From: Boswellia sacra
Lineage: Eukaryota > Streptophyta > Magnoliopsida > Sapindales > Burseraceae
Length of the DNA: 64,000 nt
Assembly (NCBI GenBank): GCA_013180625.2
Contig: SNVD02009680.1
Location: 62,001 to 126,000, forward strand
Reading direction: 5' to 3'
The position numbers and the translations under genes were made by a program. Each line of letters begins with the position of its first letter. The stretch's first letter is position 1. Below the pieces are notes generated by a model that did no database searches, was not told the DNA's origin, and worked only from the letters and a program-made list of their open reading frames with translations. Shown here piece after piece: positions 35,825 through 46,467 of the stretch.

Positions 35825-36200
35825 ATCGAGTACAGCATATAAGAAATTGGGGAGAAAAAGAACAGAAGAGGAATGCTAGAAATTTTAACACAAAATCAAT
35901 AAATCAAGTACTGGATATAACAAAGTACTAAAATATTCCATCACAAGCATCACAAGCATAAAATATTCCAATTATAATATTGAAATATTATAACTAACTT
36001 TCATTTAAACTAACTTTGAATGGAATGCAACAAACAGACACAATAGATATAACAATAAAGAGGCCAAGCATCCATCTTCATAAGCAAAGCAAACATATAA
36101 CAAGCAAAGAGTTTGCGACACGGTCTTTAGAGTCTCAATGTTATTTTAAAAACAAGCCATTGAACTATATATAAGTTCCCTACCACTAAACAAGTTGTAA

Positions 36201-36528
36201 CTAATCAGCATTCCAACTCTGCTCGACAATCTCACGTACTCTCCTGTTGTATTCCCGCTTGTTCTCACTAAAAATCTGGGCAACTTCTGAATTTGCTAGG
36301 GAGTTTGGGTTTGGGTCACAAAGCAATGACTGTAGGGAGGCCATAACTAAGGGTCAAAACATTGATGCAATAACATCAAAGTTGAATGAAAGAAATCTAT
36401 AAAATAATAATAATAATCATAATCATAATAATCAAATACCTGGATTGACGTGAGTATTGCTGCTACATCATAAATGGGACTCCACTGATTTTGTAGAATA
36501 TCTAAACAAATGCTTCCATCCACATAAA
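36201..36528 (-). pseudogene. Captured fragment of a RAD6/UBC2-type ubiquitin-conjugating enzyme (two 3' exons)
   Basis: Minus-strand exon 36440-36528 encodes [19 protein letters not shown] followed by [10 protein letters not shown]. Exon 36201-36329 encodes [40 protein letters not shown] and AD, then a TAG stop. The splice sites between them are intact (CAG/GTATTT and CTACAG/TCA). This is the C-terminal half of plant UBC1/2/3 (RAD6), including the catalytic Cys in GSICLDIL. No stop or frameshift occurs, although several residues differ from the usual plant sequence (for example Pro to Leu in NPNSPANSE). The N-terminal exons are not seen in the 36.5-38.0 kb interval. The fragment lies wholly inside the CACTA element on the strand of the transposon genes. 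Confidence 0.9.
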
Positions 36529-37665
36529 CTGTATAGGGCAGAGCAATATAGAAATGAAAAATCACAACAGTTGCCAGACACATAATTTTTCTTACTAATT
36601 CATAAAAACAAGGAATAGCACAAACAAGGCAACATCAGAAGAAGCCCGAAGTCAACGCTACAAGTAGGAGAAAAGTTGAAATCAATAAAGGAGCTTAGTG
36701 CATTTATGTTGCTATGATGACAGATAATATTTACACCATAGCTTAGATGCTATGAAATTGGGCTTCTATTCTTGCCGTTTGAGATGTTGACTTATTGTAA
36801 AAGGATGCTTGGAGGCACAAAATGAAAATACTGCAGAGCTCGACGTTTTGCCTTATGAGTGTCTATGGCATGCATGCAACAAACACCCAGAACATTTTAG
36901 TTGACCTTCTCATCAGTTTCTGACTGTTATTTAATTGTGATGGTTTTTCTTACTTGGAGATTTGTATAGTTTTAAGGGTAGCTTTCATCCAAGCCCCTTG
37001 GTTTAACAAAACATTAACAAACCCAAACAAACACCGACCTTAGTTATGTTATTGGTTACATTCCTAGCTCCTAGCTCAGAGATACTTTTAAATGGTTTAG
37101 ATTCGGTTATCAATAATTAAATATTGTCCAAATCTAAGTTTTCCTCCTAAAAAATTTAATCACATTGAGAAAACTCCCATTCTATTTTTGGATTTTCAAT
37201 TTTTTTTTCACCTTGCTCTTTTAAAGAAATCAAACAACACTGGCTTCTTAATTATTGTTTAAGAAAAGAATACCGAAAGAGCATTATTAGAGTCAAAAAA
37301 AAAAAAAGAGAGAAGTACACATGGTAAAACGAGAAATCAATTGTAACCCCACTAAAACTTATTACATATATAAAACAACCACTACAAAAAGCACATGCTT
37401 AATCTCTCGTCATCACCATTACTACTATCATAAGCACATTAACAAATGTTTCCAAAACGATCAAACAAACACCGACCGAATTTCAGTTAAAATCAACTGG
37501 AAATGTTGAAATATCACTTTTTACCCTTCAAAAATCTATAAAACTTATTTCTGTAACAATTGAAATAACAATTAAAAAAAGATAAAAGATAGAAATAACA
37601 ATTGAAACCAAAAAGATGAAAGACGAAATAATACCTCCGAATTTCTGTAAGAGTGAAGCAGAAAT

Positions 37666-37735
37666 AGCAGAAGAACGCAGGGGATTTTTAGTCGGTTTGG
37701 AGCAGAAGAACGCAGGGGATTTCCAGTCGGTTTTC
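37666..37735. repeat. 35-bp tandem duplication
   Basis: Units 37666-37700 and 37701-37735 both begin AGCAGAAGAACGCAGGGGAT and differ at only a few positions. They lie on the right side of the CACTA element. Confidence 0.9.
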
Positions 37736-38063
37736 CGGGGAAACAAGCAGCCAGTGTTGACAACAATGGCCGAGCTTTGGCCAAACCAGCGAGGAATGGC
37801 ACGACCGAGCTGTTGTACGAGATAATGGCGACTGTGAGCGAGGAACGATGCGACGAAAGGGGAAGCACGACGTTGAGGGGTTGAAGGATGAAGGACGAAG
37901 GGTGCGACGAAGGGTGCTACGAAAGGCGAAGCAAAATTGAGGATATAACAGCTTTGGGCGGGAGAGATTAGAGCTTTGGGCGGAAAAAATTGGGGAAGGG
38001 ATATTAGGGATTTCAGAGGGAAAAGCGGGAGAATTGGGGGAAAATTTTGTTTATATTAGGGGA

Positions 38064-38194
38064 CTTTACTGCGGGCCATAAAACCGCAGTAAAGTCCGTG
38101 GAATCTACGGCGGGCCAGTAGAATTCTGATTTTTACCGCGGTTTCGGAGGCCCGCGGTAAATATACGCAGTAAAAACCCCTTTCTCTTGTAGTG
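38064..38194. repeat. CACTA right subterminal repeats and terminal inverted repeat
   Basis: It contains inverted copies of TTTACTGCGGGCC/TTTACCGCGG and ends in CTTGTAGTG. The composition matches the left array, supporting a single element between the two ends. Confidence 0.85.
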
Positions 38195-38197
38195 AGT

Positions 38198-38391
38198 TCA
38201 AGTTCCTTCGTCTTAAAATTGAAAGACATAGCTAGTTTGTGTATTGAAATTGAGGAACTGCTAAAGGAGGTGGAGGTGACTCCGGCAGAGGTTGTTAAAG
38301 AGCTACTGAAAGGTGACGATGCCAATATAAAGCCCCTAAAGGACTCATTGAATTCCCTCAAAAGAAGAAAGATCGAGCAGATGAAAACATG
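38198..38391 (+). pseudogene. AATP1-like AAA-ATPase remnant, copy 1, C-terminal part
   Basis: Immediately right of the CACTA target duplication, the sequence encodes EIEELLKEVEVTPAEVVKEL and LKGDDANIKPL, the C-terminal segment of AATP1-like ATPases (compare EINELITEVDVTPAEIAEEL in copy 2). Bases 38198-38245 are frame-disturbed relative to the expected coding sequence. This segment and the one at 29956-30182 are probably two parts of one broken gene, although about 330 bp of non-homologous DNA (30183-30511) also separates them. Confidence 0.75.
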
Positions 38392-38658
38392 AAATGTAAA
38401 GATTTCCAGGTTGAAGGAGGAGAAGTAGATGAACAAGAAAAAGAAAGCCAGAAAATTAAGGAAAAAAATTAAGAATAAAAAGATTGTGGAAGAATAAAAT
38501 AAGTGAGAAGGGAACAGTAAACACAACCTATAAAGATGTAAATATTCTAGTTATAAAAGTCAATTGCATTTCACATGTTATCTCCCAAACAAGATGTCCA
38601 TACCAAAATCAATAAATCAAAGAACAAATTTTATGGATGACTTCTTGTCCATGAACAC

Positions 38659-38692
<34 letters not shown>

Positions 38693-38935
38693 ATACATAC
38701 ATACATATATATATGTATGTAGAGAGAGAGAGACACACACACAGTTGACAAATATGTAATACCTTTAATGCAGTCATAATCATTAATCGAATAATCTTTT
38801 CAGTCTCAGTTAAGAGAAAGTTCAAGGTATCCGTATATCCATTACATCATGTCCCCGCTGAATGACATTTATATAATCATAAGTTAACATGTCGAACAAC
38901 GAATATATCCTAGATTTTCCTCTTCAGTCGAGCAG
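38392..38935. other. Spacer with compound microsatellite
   Basis: An AT/CATA/GA/CA compound microsatellite lies at about 38661-38742. No gene was found. Confidence 0.7.
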
Positions 38936-39183
38936 TGTTGAGAAGATGCTGGAGAAGTTAGTTAGTTAGTTAACCAGCAAGTTTCCAAAACAGAATTCAG
39001 TTGCTGGTTCAGCTGGAAATCATTCTGTTATACAAAGGTGCCACGTCAGCAATAGTTAGTTAATTGTTCTGTTACAATTGATGTATATAAACATTGATCA
39101 ATGTTGATGTAATTCATTATTATCAAGTGAATAAAATTCTGTTACATTTTCTGTACTTCTCTCTGTTTCTCTCTTGTTCAACT
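38936..39183 (+). mobile_element. Probable solo LTR
   Basis: The stretch begins TGTTGA and ends TTCAACT. It carries a TATA-like TGTATATAAAC near 39084, an AATAAA at about 39131 and a pyrimidine-rich end, in the order expected for a plant LTR (U3, TATA, poly(A) signal). Flanks are AGCAG (38931-38935) and AGCAA (39184-39188), a 4/5 match for a 5-bp target duplication. No internal retrotransposon sequence adjoins it. The terminal base departs from the usual CA, so this is a probable call. Confidence 0.5.
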
Positions 39184-39813
39184 AGCAAGAACTATGCCTA
39201 TTTCCTCTATCTTCCCTTCCCCAATTCCATGTAACCAAAACCGCATAATTCAAAGGGGAACACAAGCATATAGTTATAGTTTAATATTAATTATGAAGTA
39301 ACTAGGCAATTGTAAAAAGTTAATTGACGTCACTAGACACAATTTTCATTAATCATTTGGCATCAGTAGTCTCATTTTCTCCTTTTCTTTAACAAAACTA
39401 GTTATATCATGCAAGGCCTGGAAGTTCACATTGTTTAAGGCAAGCTATCAAGTGAAAAAAACAAGCTTCAGATGAAATCACTACAAGAATTGCACAAGAA
39501 CATTGTTCCAACGTGCTTGATTATATACGGTTGAGTTGAGTTTGTTTGCTCTGACCCATCAGGTTGGTACTTGGTACTAATCATTGAAGTTCTAATCTAA
39601 AATAAAATCTCCTAATCATCAAACAGCTTCTGCTGCAAGCTGATGAAAAACGAAAGAGTTTGACTTGTATTTCTTCGTTATCAAACAGCTTCCAATGAAA
39701 GCTCCTTCCGAAATTTTAGTTCTATAAATAAAACCATTTGCATGTACATCCCGCAAACCAAGCCAGCAAATACTCATAATCTTCCATCCAGTTTTTGCGG
39801 ATCCAAAGCAAGA
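39184..39813. other. Spacer upstream of AAA-ATPase copy 2
   Basis: It contains the former promoter side of the AAA-ATPase copy (CTATAAATAAAACC near 39722 could be its TATA box). No other gene was found. Confidence 0.5.
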
Positions 39814-41493
39814 ATGTTCTCTCTTAAAAGCATGCCTTCAACCACATCAGTTCTCTCAACATACACTGCATTCACAGCATCAGCAATGCTGGTTCGGACA
39901 GTGCTTAATGAAATCCAGACTTTAACCGGTCAGATTATACCCAAGCAAATCCAGGCTTTGATGTTATCAAAACTTGGCGACCTTTGCGGGAATCCTTCTT
40001 CTTAAATGACTCTCGTCATTGATGAGTACGATGGGTACACCGTGAATCAATTATATGAAGCTTCTGAAATCTACTTGCGGACAAAAATCACTTAATCCCT
40101 TGAGAGACTTGAGGTCTCCAAAGCACGAAAAGAGAAGAACATCTCAGTAACAATCGACAAAGGTGAAAAAGTTATCGACATATTCGAAGGTATTCACCTC
40201 ATTTGGGAAATGACTTGCAAGGAAACAAAAGAGCAATCCCATAACGGAAACTTTGAAAAACGAGTAATCGAGCTCAGCTTTAATAAGAAGTACATGGAGA
40301 AGGTATTGGCACTTACTTGCCATATATAATGGAGATTTCAAACACCATCAGAGAAGAAAACAAAGTAGTGAAGCTCTATGCACTAGGACATTTCGGCGGG
40401 GACAACGATGGAGGTGCATGGTGTTCGACCTATCTTGACCATCCAGCCACTTTTGACAAGATTGCAATGGACCCTTCAATCAAGAAGGCGTTGATAGATG
40501 ACTTGGACAGATTTGTTAGAAGAAGGAACTTCTATCGAAGAGTCGGAAGGGCATGGAAACGGGGATTCTTGTTGTATTGTCCTCCTGGAACAGGTAAGTC
40601 AAGCTTGATTGCAGCCATGGCAAACTATATAAAATTTAACATCTATGATTTGGCGCGTGGTAGCATCTAAAGTAATTAAGAACTTAGAAGACTCTTGGTG
40701 TCTACCTCAAACCGTTCAACACTTGTAGCTGAGGACATTGATTGCAGCATTGAGTTGCATGATAGACAAGCTGCCGGAGAATACAATGGATGTGGTCAGC
40801 AGCCGGTAAGCATATATTGTTAGCATTCAATATTTTATATAACATTTTTTTCATTAACATATGGGGATTTGAAGGCCTTCCCATTGAATTATTTGAGCTA
40901 TAACTCCACATAAAAAATTTTAACTTTGTAAATATGAACACAATTATAGTATTTAACATTTAATAATGATTTATTCTGACAGTTAACTTTGTCGGGATTG
41001 CTTAATTTTTATTGATGGACTATGGTCAAGCTGTGGTGACGAGAGAATAATTGTTTTCACCACCGATCACAAAGACAGACTAGACCCTGCACTGGTGAGG
41101 CCAGGCCGGATAGACATGCACATTCACATGTCGTATTGCACTCCAAGTGGGTTCAGGATTCTAGTTTCTAACTACTTGGGCATCACAAGTCATGATTTGT
41201 TTACTGAAATTAATGAACTGATAACGGAAGTAGACGTAACTCCGGCTGAGATTGCGGAAGAGCTCATGAAGGTTGAAGATCCTAACATTGCCCTTCAAGA
41301 ACTAATCAAGTTTCTCCAGATGAAGAAAACGGAAGTTGGTAGTAAAAAGAGGAAGGTGAGAGGGGAAACTGATGAAGTTGAGAATGGTGTTGATGATAAT
41401 CGGAAAGCAAAAGAGATGAGAAGTAAAGTGAAAAGTCAAGGAGGCCCGGGGGCAAACATCGCCACAGGTAAGACAGATCAAGTTGAATGTTAG
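39814..41493 (+). pseudogene. AATP1-like AAA-ATPase, copy 2, multiply broken
   Basis: This is a nearly full-length but dead copy of a plant AATP1/BCS1-like AAA-ATPase (membrane-anchored, mitochondrial or ER in the family). It starts MFSLKSMPSTTSV, followed by the AAA-associated domain (MTLVIDEYDGYTVNQLYEAS). An in-frame TAA at 40003-40005 and another at 40093-40095 interrupt it, and a 1-base loss near 40305 shifts the frame. The P-loop reads YCPPGTGKSSLIAAM, with Cys in place of the usual Gly. Two TAA codons follow GSI near 40670. Walker B reads AEDIDCSIEL. An intron (40806-40982) is followed by an extra T in LLNF. The C-terminus (MRPGRIDMHIHMSY; TPAEIAEEL) is open to 41493. Confidence 0.88.
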
Positions 41494-42113
41494 TGTATAA
41501 TGGAAGTGCTCAAGAACATGAATGAAACTGCTATTAAAACCCAAAAAAAAAACATTTAACAAGAAGGATGCTTTCTTTTTACTGAACTACACTGCGTTGC
41601 TCAAGTCTACAGACTGTACTGTAATGCTGTGTACCCAATTGGTTTCAAATTTTCACGGAAATACCTTTAAATAATGTTTTAATATATATATTAATAAATA
41701 AATAGAAAAAAAAAAGTTCTTCCATCGTGATCGGCAGAAGAAAAACTAGCTCTCTATCATCAAAATGTTCGGCATAACATGACCAAAAGTAATTTTTTAA
41801 GAAGAAAAACAAAAAAAAAAAAGAACTTGATAAAATTGAATTGGACAGCACAACAATCCGACTTCCTAAAGTAACGGCACAGGCCCCATGATATAAAGCT
41901 ATCCTTAGACATGTGCCCATCGAGAATCTTCCTTGTGGGTCATCCGATTAGGCCATGGGCCTGCGTCACAATTGATTGACCCCAGTCAGATATGCTTTTA
42001 ATTCTCTCAATTTTTCAGATTTGTCTTGTTCGGAAATGAGCACCTACTTTTCATACAAAAATGAGTAAAGTCGGGCGTCGGCAACTTTGGTAAAAATAAA
42101 AATAAAAAAAATG
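41494..42113. other. Intergenic DNA, no gene seen
   Basis: AT-rich with several A-tracts. No coding exon or bounded element was found. Confidence 0.5.
42103..42111 (-). terminator. Pol III terminator of tRNA-Lys
   Basis: A run of about eight T residues on the minus strand begins two to three bases after the tRNA 3' end, as expected for RNA polymerase III termination. Confidence 0.75.
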
Positions 42114-42186
42114 CGCCCACCGTGGGGCTCGAACCCACGACCACAAGGTTAAGAGCCTTGCGCTCTACCGACTGAGCTAGACGGGC
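42114..42186 (-). tRNA. tRNA-Lys (anticodon CTT)
   Basis: The 73-nt minus-strand sequence folds as a full cloverleaf. The acceptor arm is GCCCGTC with GGTGGGC (wobble pairs included). The D-arm contains the A-box TAGCTCAGTCGG, the anticodon loop is CTCTTAA with CTT, and the T-arm contains the B-box GGTTCGAGCCC. There is no intron, and the gene appears functional. Confidence 0.97.
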
Positions 42187-42707
42187 TGCTTGTAGAGATC
42201 CCAGTCCATTTTCAACTCAACGTCTGACAAAAATATTCATTTTGTATTAACAGTTGCAGAGAATAATGCATAGCACGTAGCAGTTGGCAGAGAGATAGTG
42301 TTATTTTATTTCTTTTTTTTTTTAAAATTAAGTTGATGGAATTTTTTTTCTTTATTTTAGAAAGTGTAAGGTTAAATTAACTTCTCTTTCAACCACAAAG
42401 TTCTTTTTTTTTTTTTTTAAGAGGAAATATATACCACACCAGTGTGAGGTTACTAATCTCACGGGCATTGTACAATTTTCACGAGAAAACCGATCTGTAT
42501 AAGAGGAGAACCAAAAGGCTTCCACACGAAATGCATAGCACTATGTATTCCTAACCAGCTGAGGAAGGCAAGGAAGAGGAACCAAAATCCATAAATTACA
42601 GGGGCTGTACATCTCTCCTTCTCTATGAAACAAAAAATAAATTACGCCTGTAAAAAAAGGACAAAAAATAGAAGAGAAGATACAAGGAAAATTTACAGAC
42701 GAACGAC
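42187..42707. other. tRNA upstream region and 3' UTR of the U-box gene
   Basis: No additional gene was found. Bases from about 42480 upward are probably the 3' UTR of the minus-strand U-box gene. Confidence 0.5.
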
Positions 42708-45700
42708 TTAACACTGGGAGAGTGAGTAGCTTTTGCTCTTCCACAAAAAGCTGAATGCTCTTCCCATCTTTCTTCTTGAGATTGATTTACAGAGTGATTT
42801 TGCCTCTGGAGGAGGGTCAGCAGTCGCCATACGCATGGGTGTGGTCTTCTCACTATTATCAGTCTCTCGTGTCAATTCAACAAGGGGATGATCCCGTTGC
42901 CGCTGCTCCCTAAACAGCATCAAAAGTTTCTGGGCTTTCTCTCGCCCTCTTGTGGTTCCATTCACCGAAATTGACACTAATGCGGGTATTACCCCTTCTT
43001 GTAATACCATTTGACTGCATTTCTCACTCCTGTTACATAAAATTAAAAGACATGAGAGAGCTTGCTCCTGCTCTGTTGGCTCACCAGTGTCCAACACCGT
43101 TGCCAGCCCACTGATTAGGCCAGGGGACGAAAACATTTCATTTTTCCCTGCTTGACTTGCCGCTAAATTTAGCAAAACAGCCAAGGATTTTTCTGTCCAC
43201 GTGTGGTCAGCAGCAACTGCAAGAGATTGGAGGCCACTGATAATGCCGGCTGAAAGGAGGTTTGGAATATTGGAGGATAGTGTGGAGAGGTTATAAAGGG
43301 CATGCAGGGCATCAAGCTTGCATTGGGGTTCAGTTTCACCACTACAAAGCTGAACTAAAAATGGAACAGCCTTACTTGTGCCGATGATGGACTTGGCATC
43401 TTCAAAGCAGGAAAGATTCAGATAGAGGGCTGTTGCTGATCCTTGGGAGTTGGAGTTGCAGATCATTTTCTCCAGCAACTGAATTACTCCTGCTGCCAAC
43501 ATCAATTCCTTGTTTCTGAAATGTCAAACAAAAGTAAATAATTAAATAAGTGGTACAAAAAGAACAAAATGACTTCAGTAAGCATATGATATAATATGTT
43601 GTCTCCATGAATGATGTAGTTGGTGTCTAAATTCAAGCTGGAGAACCTAAAATTATAGACAACCATAACAGAAAGTAAGAACCACACCAGTATAATACCA
43701 AAGAATAGAATTCTGATATCTTCATTATATTGAGTACATGCTTAATAATGATAATAATAATAAATATACTCTCATTGTTTCACAGCAAATGCAGAGAGAG
43801 ACGAGTAAATGTTTAAAGAAAAAAAGCTTCAAATGCATGTGAAAATAAATCTCAACTCTAATATCCTAATGATATTTGCTATTTGAACTAGGCAAGTTTC
43901 GACTTCATCTCAAATGATGAAATAGGCCAATTTTCGGGGAATGTCATGCCCTAAACCGCAAAGTTGACGAGAACAGGAGAAAACAAAGCAAAAGTCAAAT
44001 ATATATATTTGGCTAAGGCCAGATTATATGTTTGGACATCACCATATAAAAGACCAATTCGCAGCCAAAAGAGAGAATTAACGCTTTAGCACTTGGCAAA
44101 TATTAAACAAGAGCACAAACCTATTATTGTTGACTGCAAGGTTAAAAAGAGCCATGGCTCCAATTTCTTGAGCATAAGCATTCCTTTCATGCACAGCTGA
44201 CTCTAAAAACCCCATCAATGCTTCAACAAACCCATTTGCCCCCATGAAAATCCTCGCCTCTTCATCATCCTTCAGCAATAGCCTTATTTGCTCCACAACA
44301 TTGCATTTTCTTCTAAAGTCTCCCCCCTCATTCAGGACATCAAGTTGATCCTTATATCTTTCTAAAATATTAATCTCAGACTGTTCCTCCTGTGCACATG
44401 CGTTTTCAAGTACACTGTATTCTGACTCCTCAATAGTGCCACTCTCCTCCAAAGGAACAACCTTCACCTCCTTCAACTTGCAAGAACGGACACTTCCAGT
44501 TGATCTTGAATTAGTAGACTCAGACTCGGATAAAGCCAGTCTCCAATAGTTAAGGTCTAAAGACTCAGGAGGACCATCAGGAACAGGAACTCCATTCTGT
44601 TCACACCAGCTAGCAATGAGACCCTTAACGCAATAATTAGGGGTCAAAAAAAGATGAGGCAGCTTTTGCCGTGTTTTTGGACAGGTATTGTGCCCATCAC
44701 TGAACCATTTCTCGATGCAGATTTTTTCATATGTTTGTCCGGAAGCAATTATGACTGGATCAAACATAAGCTGCAAAGATATTGGACACCTCAATTCTTC
44801 TGGTGCAAGGGGTATCTGTCCTGATCTTTTATGGTTTGGCTTAAAATTGAAAGAACTAAGTTTTGATAGCTGGCGGTCAAAGACATGTTCAGGGCCACCA
44901 AGTCCTCCCTCCTCAAAAGAACCATGAACAGTAGGTGAACAAGGCGTTGAACCTTGTGAATCATTGTCATCCGTTATCTCACTCCGAAATAACTTGGAGT
45001 ATTTTCGCATAAGGTGCAAAAGATAGGCTACAATCGATTCTTTACGCTTGTCCTCCTCCACGCGAGCTCGTTCAATGAGTTTTTTGAGAGCCCTTCTTTC
45101 TGTGAGAGATGCTCTGGAAGAAGTAATGCCAAGCCTAGTAGCAGCCTGATGAAATGATTCAAGTTCGTTGTTGTCATTAGATTCATTAAATTTTCTTCCC
45201 TGCTGGAGCAATGCAATTATATCATCGCCAACTTGCTTCTCTGAAGTATCCAGTGAAAAAACAATGCCCTCAAGCTCATTTACAATTTCCAAAATCTGAA
45301 AGTGGTTGAATCAAAAATAAGTTAGCAATAATTGAAAGTGATAATCAACAAAAGTAACAGCTAACGAATACCATTAACTGTCACAAACAAGAAAGGCCAC
45401 TTGCCATTAGTTCTATATGGATATATGATGAACAATAAAAATTAAAATGGAAAAGAATCAAGATTTATGTGTAACAAGAAAACTCTTCCTGACAGTATCA
45501 CAACCCAGATAAAGATATAATATATACTCGAATTACTTATGAAATCATTCAACATGAAAGCAATAATTAATCATCTCAAGCAGAATGATGAAAAAATTCC
45601 AAGCATCAAATTTCAAAATTTCAGTTCCATTTTAAAACAATCTTACCTATTTCCACTACCCATTATATTAGTAAGGCAAATTATGTTAAAGAAATTAAAC

Positions 45701-46445
45701 CGGGAAACAATTTACCTGACACCCAATTGATTGTGGAACAATATCTTCAACGCGCCTGAGACTTTCAACAAGACCACCACGTGCTTTCTCAAACTTCAAA
45801 AGCACAGAATCCCCAGTTATAGCCTAAAGGAGAAGAATTGTTCCATTAATACACTTTCTCTACAAATTCAAACTTCTCTAAAATTATACATCAATGTTCA
45901 AAAAGAAAACAAATAAATAAAAACTCACTAAAGCCAAAATCACCAAAAAGAAATAGATACTATAGAACCAAAAGTTGATACCAGATAAAGTTTGCTACAC
46001 TCTGAGCAGTGTTGAAGAATATTCTTGGCCTTCTCAAGTGCTATGTGCAATGAACATAAGGCCTGAATGCCAGATTTGCTCCTAGGCCGTGAAGCTTCCA
46101 AGGAAGGGAAAATTGACAAGATTTTGCAATAAATCGTGGCCAGTTTTTTGCACATGTCCCCATGTAACTGCATCAGAAACCAATATTTGCCAAGGATAAC
46201 TATGAAATCTTAGAGCTAATATTATCTTCAGCCAACTAGTGATTTATATAAACAAAAGACCACTTCCATAAAAGCTAGAAAGTTTTTCTCGAGTTCAGCT
46301 GAAGTATCACTTAATTTGACTTGTACTTTCCCAATACATTACACAATATTTGGAAGGATGAATTGCTTGTCAACTGAAAATATCGAATCCATACCTTGGC
46401 ATCAGTAGCAGCAAACAGAGTTTCTTCAACCTCGGCAAGATCCAT
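42708..46445 (-). CDS. U-box/ARM-repeat E3 ubiquitin ligase, PUB6/PUB7/PUB45 type, 775 residues
   Basis: Minus-strand exons are 46395-46445, 45982-46167, 45716-45823, 44121-45295 and 42708-43515; all junctions keep phase and give 775 residues, close to Arabidopsis PUB45 and PUB6 (about 770). It starts MDLAEVEETLFAATDAK. Residues ~1-240 are the helical U-box N-terminal domain. The U-box lies at about 279-352 (PEELRCPISLQLMFDPVIIA, SGQTYEKICIEKWF, CPKTRQ) and binds an E2-ubiquitin conjugate. Armadillo repeats fill ~395-700 (GAMALFNLAVNNNRNKELM; LHALYNLSTLSSNI; CLLILCNRSEKCSQMVLQEG) and bind substrates. The tail is basic and Ser-rich (KSISRRKMGRAFSFLWKSKS). Substrate and regulator are not visible. 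A 5' UTR intron is likely at 46468-47483. The gene looks intact. Confidence 0.95.
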
Positions 46446-46467
46446 ACTTCACTTTCACAGCTTTAAG

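Larger units (their letters stand above)
30512..38194 (-). mobile_element. CACTA (En/Spm) DNA transposon, 7,683 bp
   Basis: The left end reads CACTACAAGG at 30512 and the right end reads CTTGTAGTG ending at 38194, a perfect 9-bp CACTA terminal inverted repeat. The flanks are AGT at 30509-30511 and AGT at 38195-38197, the 3-bp target duplication of this superfamily. Both ends carry many subterminal copies of TTTACCGCGGGC in both orientations. Genes inside run on the minus strand: a remnant of the TNP2-side ORF (DUF4218/DUF4216) and a Transposase_24-type ORF. The Transposase_21 catalytic body expected upstream of about 35285 is missing. In its place are about 2.5 kb of unrelated DNA including two exons of a ubiquitin-conjugating enzyme. 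It is probably nonautonomous. Confidence 0.92.
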
